Below, one piece after another: positions 57,705 to 64,000 of a stretch of 64,000 nt of DNA. This stretch comes from Myxocyprinus asiaticus. Its lineage: Eukaryota; Chordata; Actinopteri; Cypriniformes; Catostomidae. Location: assembly GCF_019703515.2 (NCBI RefSeq), contig NC_059373.1, positions 19,306,281 to 19,370,280 of the forward strand, in the 5' to 3' direction. The notes below the pieces were generated by a model. That model saw only the letters and a list, made by a program, of their open reading frames with translations, did not search any database and was not told the origin of the DNA. Numbering within the stretch: position 1 is the first letter of the stretch; the number at the start of each line of letters is the position of its first letter. Made by a program: the position numbers and the translations under genes.

Positions 57705-58953
57705 CACTATATTGCCAAAAGTATTCGCTCACCCATCCAAATAATTGAATTCAGGTGTTCCAATCACTTCCATGGCAACAGGTGTATAAAATGAAGCACC
57801 TAGGCATGCAGACTGCTTCTACAAACATTTGTGAAAGAATGGGCCGCTCTCAGGAGCACAGTGAATTCCAGCATGGTACTGTGATAGGATGCCACCTGTG
57901 CAACAAGTCCAGTCGTGAAATTTCCTCGCTACTAAATATTCCACAGTCAACTGTCAGTGGTATTATAACAAAGTGGAAGCGATTGGGAATGACAGCAAGT
58001 CAGCTACGAAGTGGTAGGCCACATAAAATGACAGAGCGGGGTCAGCGGATGCTGTGGCGCATAGTGCGCAGAGGTCGCCAACTTTCTGCAGAGTCAATCG
58101 CTACAGACCTCCAAAGTTCATGTGGCCTTCAGATTAGCTCAAGAACAGTGCGTAGAGAGCTTAATGGAATGGGTTTCCATGGCCGAGCAGCTGCATCCAA
58201 GCCATACATCACCAAGTGCAATGCAAAGCGTCGGATGCAGTGGTGTAAAGCATGCCGCCACTGGACTCTAGAGCAGTGGAGACGCGTTCTCTGGAGTGAC
58301 GAATCACGCTTCTCCATCTGGCAATCTGATGGACGAGTCTGGGTTTGGCGGTTGCCAGGAGAACAGTACTTGTCTGACTGCATTGTGCCAACTGTGAAGT
58401 TTGGTGGAGGGGGGGATTATGGTGTGGGGTTGTTTTTCAGGAGCTGGGCTTGGCCCCTTAGTTCCAGTGAAAGGAACTCTGAATGCTTCAGCATACCAAG
58501 AGATTTTGGACAATTCCATGCTCCCAACTTTGTGGGAACAGTTTGGGGATGGCCTCTTCCTGTTCCAACATGACTGCGCACCAGTGCACAAAGCAAGGTC
58601 CATAAAGACATGGATGAGCGAGTTTGGTGTGGAAGAACTTGACTGGCCTGCACAGAGTCCTGACCTCAACCCGATAGAGCACCTTTGGGATGAATTAGAG
58701 CGAAGACTGCGAGCCAGGCCTTCTCGTCCAACATCAGTGTCTGACCTCACAAATGCGCTTCTGGAAGAATGGTCAAAAATTCCCATAAACACACTCCTAA
58801 ACCTTGTGGAAAGCCTTCCCAGAAGAGTTGAAGCTGTTATAGCTGCAAAGGGTGGGCCAACGTCATATTAAACCCTATGGATTAAGAATGGGATGTCGCT
58901 TAAGGTCATATGCGTCTAAAGGCAGATGAGCTAATACTTTTGGCAATATAGTG
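57705..58953 (+). mobile_element. Tc1-like element, family B, copy 2
   Basis: 1249 bp, ends CACTATATTGCCAAAAGTAT and its inverted match GGCAATATAGTG, with TA on both sides (57703-57704, 58954-58955). Same family as 21843-23089, and the best-preserved Tc1 in the window. Confidence 0.94.
57839..58871 (+). pseudogene. Tc1 family B transposase, copy 2, open except for one poly-G frameshift
   Basis: Plus-strand DD34E transposase, 1033 bp from MGRSQEHS at 57839 to TAA at 58869-58871. An in-frame ATG also lies at 57791 (MKHLGMQ). The helix-turn-helix ([16 protein letters not shown]), hinge [12 protein letters not shown] and all three catalytic positions are present: WSDESRF, FQHDCAP and PIEHLWDE. 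The only break I see is one extra G in the run at 58409-58415 (7 G; 6 would keep frame), after KFGGG. Copy 1 has 5 G at the same place. The protein would be about 343 residues if in frame, the usual Tc1 size. Mis-assembly or base-calling error in the homopolymer is possible, so a functional gene is not excluded. Confidence 0.9.
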
Positions 58954-58955
58954 TA

Positions 58956-59779
58956 TGTTATGATGTTCCATCAATATAAAGAAATCTCTTTTTTTTTTAT
59001 TTGTATTTATTTATCTTGATACACTTTGTGACCAGAAAAAAAGCATATTGTCCTTAATGTGTGCCTATAGCCCCATTGTACCCTACTATGCTTCTAGACT
59101 AATTCTGTATATAGGCCAATAGAAATTGTGTATTTCATAAAGAAAAATCTAACAAATGTTTCCAATACTTAAAACATTCACCAATTAAGAGTTACCTTCT
59201 CCCCAAAAGAAAAACCTCCTCAATGAGTCGTACTTTCACTTTAAAATAACCTAGAAGAAGTTTCTTATTTGTGCCAACTAAATACCTCTTGTTCTTTATT
59301 CTCGACAAAGGAGGAAAAAACACTGCACAACTTTACCTATATGGATGCTAGATTGCCCTTTAGGTCCAGACAGAACTGAAATGTTATGAATGACACAGAA
59401 GTGAGTGGTTCAGTGTTAAAACAGAGAATGTGACAAGTATTTTCCCATGCAGTAATATATTTTGCCAGTTATTTTGAGTCAGATGATGGCTTAACTTCCA
59501 TTGTGCTTCTCAGAACAGGTTATGTGTAATTCATTTCAATTAGGAGAGCTTGTTGGATTTAAGAATACAGATTAGGGCTAAATACTGCATGCAGTGATTC
59601 TCTGAAGTCTGAACTAATCCAGCATTCTCTTAACAGATTGGCCATTTGTATGGTAGTCCAATGAACACTCGCACTCACTTTATGAAATATGAACAACCAA
59701 AGTTTTTGTTGGTTAGGTGACAGAAGCCAAATTCCTGTTCTTTTCCCTCCTTCTCTCTCACTCACATACTCTCTGTCTT

Positions 59780-59783
<4 letters not shown>
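58956..59783. other. Unannotated spacer
   Basis: AT-rich, no feature recognised. Confidence 0.45.
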
Positions 59784-59829
<46 letters not shown>

Positions 59830-60122
59830 ATGTTGGTGCGGCTATCCTTATGAGGACTCTCCATGGACAAAATTATTTTTATACTGTACAAACTATAGAT
59901 TCTATCCCCTAACCCTAACTTCTACCCCTAAACCCAACCCTCACAAAAAACTTTCTGCATTTTTACATTTTCAATAAAACATTGTTTAGTATGTTTTTTA
60001 AGCGATTTGAATTATGGGAACACTAGAAATGTCCTCATAAACCACATTTATAGCATAATACCATTGTAATTACCAGTTTGTAACCTAAAAAAAAAAACAT
60101 CCTCGTAAACCACTTAAACCTG

Positions 60123-60164
<42 letters not shown>
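59784..60164 (+). repeat. CA-flanked interspersed repeat
   Basis: Two CA microsatellites (59784-59827, 60125-60164) bracket a 297-bp unit beginning GTTGGTGCGGCTATCCTTAT, with CCTAACCCTAAC-like phrases and CATTTTCAATAAAACA, ending CCTCGTAAACCACTTAAACC. I recognise it as a common teleost repeat; the class is uncertain. Confidence 0.6.
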
Positions 60165-60165
<1 letters not shown>

Positions 60166-61885
60166 CTATAAGGTTTGCAGTCACATGGTGTCATGTGGCA
60201 AGTGTATGAGTGCAGTCACATGTTTGGAATAAAGACTGTAATAATACTGTAACATCCAGACTAGGTTCTCATACAAACCTGCCATCTTATGCTTTTTCTT
60301 TTGAAGAAAATGACCCAAGCCTCTAAAAATGAACATAGCTTGAACACAATATGCTGAAGATCTTGAGATGTGTGAACCAATACACTTCCTGTAAGCTTTA
60401 TGTACATAATATTTAAATTAGTGTGAACTGCCGCGCTTATTTATACCAGCGCATTTGCACCACTGTCACTTGTGTTGATTCCTGTAATCCCACATTGGAA
60501 ATGTGTAAAAACACATTACGAGATGTTAACAGCGCTTTCTTAGCTTCAAGTCAATTAAAACAAAGAGGAAAGTATTTGTTATAGTCTATTAGAATCTCCC
60601 AAATTCTACCCACAAACTGGGTAAATCAGCATGAGGTCTGCATTAAAGACTAAATCTAAGTAGACTAAGCGGTTTAACTCATGATTAAAAACTGCGACTT
60701 GAAAATAAGGGAAACAACAAGTACGACTTCGACGATGCCATCAGTAAGTTTTTAGGCAAACTCCTTCTCCATCAAAGTGAGAACAGAGATCCACTCACTT
60801 TTCCATTGTAATACCAGTTTCTTAGACACTGTTCAGGTCAATAATAATGTCAAAATATATGCTTAGAACATAAATCAGTGCACTTTTTATTTGATCTGGG
60901 TTGGCTTGATTGTGCAAGTAGTGCCTTGAAGTATACAAAAGACTGATTTTGTATACTTTGATTGTGTGTTTGATTGGCTTTTACAGAGTTAGTCTCCCAC
61001 CTGGTGGTCATAATGTTAAACTCCATCTAAGTAGTGCACTTGAAAGAAAAATAAATACATAAAAAGACAACAGTCTCCATGTAATTCACAAAATAAAAAG
61101 CATTTTGTACTTATTACAGTGGAACACTTGCAAAGGTTTGTAGCGTTTTTTTGTAGGTATACAATAAATGCTTTATAGTGTATTATACATAAAAAGTAAC
61201 TTGTTTGATGGAACTGATGCCTTATTTCTCCAATTGAATCACTGTACATGTTAACTTTACATAGTATGAATAGCATAGTTTAATTCTTTTTTTTATATAT
61301 ATATGAATGAAGTGAACAATACAATAAAATTCTAGGCTTTAAGACAGAGCAAGAGGATATTCATTGCGTTTATTTAGATCTGACATACGAAGAGCTCCAT
61401 TTGTTGTATTGCCATGCTTGATTTTTAATTACTTGTGTATGATTGTTCATTGATCAAATGTTACAGATTATTTCTCATTGCAAATTAATGTTCAGAATTA
61501 AGATTTAGGAAGACTGTAGACAGGGAATAATTAAGCACCCTGTCAATGAGTTACAGCTCAGTAAGGTTTGAATAGCATTAAGGATTATTACACACAACTG
61601 GCAGAGGGGTTCCTTGGTGTGTGAGCTGTCAGATCATTTAAAGGATTGAATGTTCATTATTATAAATAACATTTGGATAGAAAACACATCAAAATCAACA
61701 TTCAGCATCAAATTCAGTTCATGACATGGGAGGATTAAGCTATTAATATCAGTAAACTGTGTGACATCAATACTAGAGACAGCATCAAATCCTTTCTTAA
61801 GCTCCCAAACAGGGGAGATGTTATATAAACACTCAAAGTGCATATTAAATAATCTCATGTTATGCAATCTGTCAACTGAGACTGC

Positions 61886-61886
<1 letters not shown>
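60165..61886. other. Unannotated spacer
   Basis: AT-rich. It contains the left copy of a diverged direct repeat (61412-61485), whose partner is at about 62036-62105. Confidence 0.45.

Positions 61887-61962
<76 letters not shown>
61887..61962. repeat. Compound (AC)n-(AG)n microsatellite
   Basis: AC run 61887-61940 followed directly by AG run 61941-61962. Confidence 0.97.
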
Positions 61963-62820
61963 TAGCGGTTCTATGCTTGTATGGCACCCTATGTATGGCT
62001 TGTATACATAGGGAAACCCGTTTTAGCATGCCCAAATGCTTGATTTGTAATCACTGATGTATGACTGTTCATTAAACAAATGTTACACATGATTTCTCAT
62101 TGCTAATTGAAACAAATATTTCCGCATTTCAGTTTTATAAAAAATTACATAAAATTCGGATTGATTTTGTTATGAATTTATCTTAAGAATAGACTAAAAT
62201 ATGTTTTATGTGCGGCTGTTGTCTGTCTCTGAGACTCTTCCTTTCTCTTTGAGCTGGCATAACCATATTTTACCAGCAAAGGGCAGTACAGCCTTAAGAG
62301 AGATTGCCGATCATGAGTACAGGCTCTGCAAAAATGTCCCAGTCTGAGAAAAGGAGCAAGGAATTATGAATAAATATGGTCATTAATAAATTGTGACTAA
62401 ATGAAAGTAAATAATTAAATGCTTTGATCATTTCCGACTCAATGCTCCTAAAACAAGTTTGACCTTCGGGAAATTTTTGTCTTTCATTATTGTGTTTTCG
62501 ATCATTTTGGCTGTGTTGATGCTAACGGCATAAATTTTGCCAAAGGTGTGTATTTTGGGGGGAATTTTGATATTTCAACCTCAGTTCCTATAATACATCT
62601 ATAATACACCGTGTACACAAAATGGTTACACTCAGGAACTTAAGGAAAAAAAATGTCCCCTTTGAAACCTATTAAAACTGCAGTATTTGATCCCAGTGCC
62701 ATTAAAAAATCATGAATTCTATGATATTATGCTTTTATTCCGGAGCCCTGGCTTCAAAATTAAATGTTTTTATATTTTCCACCAGATGGCGCAATTTTTC
62801 TCATGTTTAGCCTATGGCGC
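61963..62820. other. Unannotated spacer
   Basis: AT-rich, no gene or transposon seen apart from the right copy of the diverged repeat. Confidence 0.45.
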
Positions 62821-62828
62821 AAATACAT

Positions 62829-62862
62829 GCACCCCCCCCCCCCCCCACCCGCCCCCGCCCCA
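62829..62862. repeat. C-rich low-complexity tract
   Basis: A run of C (62830-62846) then CCGCCCCCGCCCC. Could form i-motif/G-quadruplex structures; no regulatory role shown. Confidence 0.9.
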
Positions 62863-62941
62863 ATTGAATAAATGATGCCGCTAAAATTGTGTGGGTGTGT
62901 TGGTATGGATGTCAGAATGTGCTTTGTATGTGTATTGAGAA

Positions 62942-62942
<1 letters not shown>

Positions 62943-63017
<75 letters not shown>
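62943..63017. repeat. (GT)n microsatellite
   Basis: Uninterrupted GT run of about 74 bp. Confidence 0.97.
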
Positions 63018-63023
<6 letters not shown>

Positions 63024-63764
63024 ACAACAGTGGCATTATGTAAACAAACTGGCATTTAAAGGTTTAAAATCCTGAAAATGAATGAATATTTGGTAGTTAT
63101 GATCAGGACGGATGTTGGTTAAAAAAGTCAGTGAAAGTGGAAAATAATATTAATATATAACATTTTTATGGCAGTTTTTTGACGTGGACATTTTTGTCCT
63201 CTAAGGACCTCTGAGTAACTTTTTTAAATTGACGCACAAGGGTTAAGCACATTGCAGACTCCTTCAGAGTCGTTTCAGGAATACTAAACAATCGAGAGAG
63301 AAAAATCTATGCAACAGGCATAAACTAAACTATGTTAATTTGCATTATTATTTATATGTGACCCCCCCGAACAGTCAGGATTTCCCATTAATTTCAGTGA
63401 GATCACTGATTGTCTAACGGACAACAGATCATATAATATAAAGATCGAAAATTACAACGATAATGTTCCGAATTGCACACTTGCTTGCTACTTGTTGAGT
63501 AGGCTACAGCTGTCTAACACTGGAAGCTAACAGAGGTGAGACCAAGTCATTGCTTACAAGACACAAGTAAGTCTTAAGTCTTTGTTTTCAAGTCTCAAGT
63601 CAAGTCCCAAGTCCTCAACTTTTAGCTTCAAGAATTAAACAAGCCATTAGTGCTCTTTGCCCAAAATAGTGTCCGAGTATTAATTACTATATTAAATTCA
63701 TATTAATTTATATCAGGAACGCTTTTTGAAGTATATTCATCACCCAGTTCAATTTCATGTGAGA
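63018..63764. other. Unannotated spacer
   Basis: Nothing recognised. AAGTC motifs repeat at about 63540-63615 (CAAGTCTCAAGTCAAGTCCC), a small degenerate tandem region. Confidence 0.45.
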
Positions 63765-63767
63765 TAT

Positions 63768-64000
63768 ACACTCACAACCGCTTTATTAGGTACACCTGTA
63801 CACCTACTTATTCATGTGATTATCTAATCAGCCAATTGCGTGGCAGCAGTGCAATGCATAAAATCTTGCAGGTATTGGTTAAAGAGCTTCAGTTAACGGT
63901 CACATCAGCCATCAGAATGGGAAAAAATGTGATCTCAGTGATTTTGACTGTGGCTTGATTTTTGGTGCCAGACGGGCTGGTATGAGTATTTGGTATAAAT
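63768..64000 (+). mobile_element. Tc1-like element, family A, copy 3, 5' part cut by window end
   Basis: Begins near TACACTCACAACCGCTTTAT and continues with leader sequence and the transposase start (MGKNV/ATGGGAAAAAATGTGATC near 63918) to the window edge. The coding part is frame-shifted relative to the remnant at 34903-35350. The rest lies outside. Confidence 0.85.

Noticed and set aside
1..64000. Endogenous retrovirus or other LTR element
   Set aside because: No LTR pair, primer-binding site, polypurine tract, gag or env frame was recognised; the reverse transcriptase present is LINE-type with an APE endonuclease.

Overview
This window looks like intergenic or intronic nuclear DNA from a teleost fish, most likely a cyprinid (carp or barb relatives). 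The lineage call rests on the repeats: a tRNA-derived SINE with a long CpG-rich body, palindromic TTAA-flanked MITEs starting AGGxATAGTTCACCC, an L2-like LINE, several Tc1 families including a Sleeping Beauty-type one, and many small hAT-like elements. Base composition is AT-rich, with long dinucleotide microsatellites. I see no intact host protein-coding gene, no rRNA or tRNA gene, and nothing prokaryotic. Long open frames are decayed transposase or reverse transcriptase, or chance frames through low-complexity DNA.

Layout. 1-7 kb is mostly unique sequence with a sharply bounded 190-bp direct duplication (1971-2160 and 3616-3805). 7-11 kb holds a deleted Tc1 element, a SINE-like unit, and a large TTAA-flanked palindrome with a SINE in one arm. 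11-19 kb is mostly unique sequence plus one 1.5-kb hAT-like element. 19.1-25.5 kb is one degenerate L2-like LINE split by two Tc1 elements of different families. 25.6-35.7 kb is a nest of hAT-like elements, a Sleeping Beauty-type Tc1, another Tc1 remnant, an inverted pair of 81-bp arms and an inverted Tc1 duplication. 36.6-39.2 kb is a stack at least three elements deep with readable target-site duplications. 39.6-48.8 kb has four further hAT-like elements carrying SINEs and MITEs. 50.6-52.2 kb has two TTAA/Angel-type palindromes. 53.3-54.1 kb is the only CpG-rich, promoter-like stretch. 55.9-59.0 kb has two more Tc1 elements, one with a nearly open transposase. 59.8-63.0 kb is rich in CA/GT microsatellites. 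The window ends inside a further Tc1 copy.

The best host-gene signal is at 53.3-54.1 kb: CpG-dense DNA, two CCAAT boxes on the minus strand and a consensus splice donor on the minus strand. If real, a minus-strand gene starts there and much of the left part of the window is its first intron.

I found no convincing undescribed functional system. The main interest is readable transposition history: filled and empty sites, nesting order, matched frameshifts at one poly-G tract in two copies of a Tc1 family, and loss of catalytic residues by small deletions or substitution. Family names are from sequence recognition only; no database search was run.
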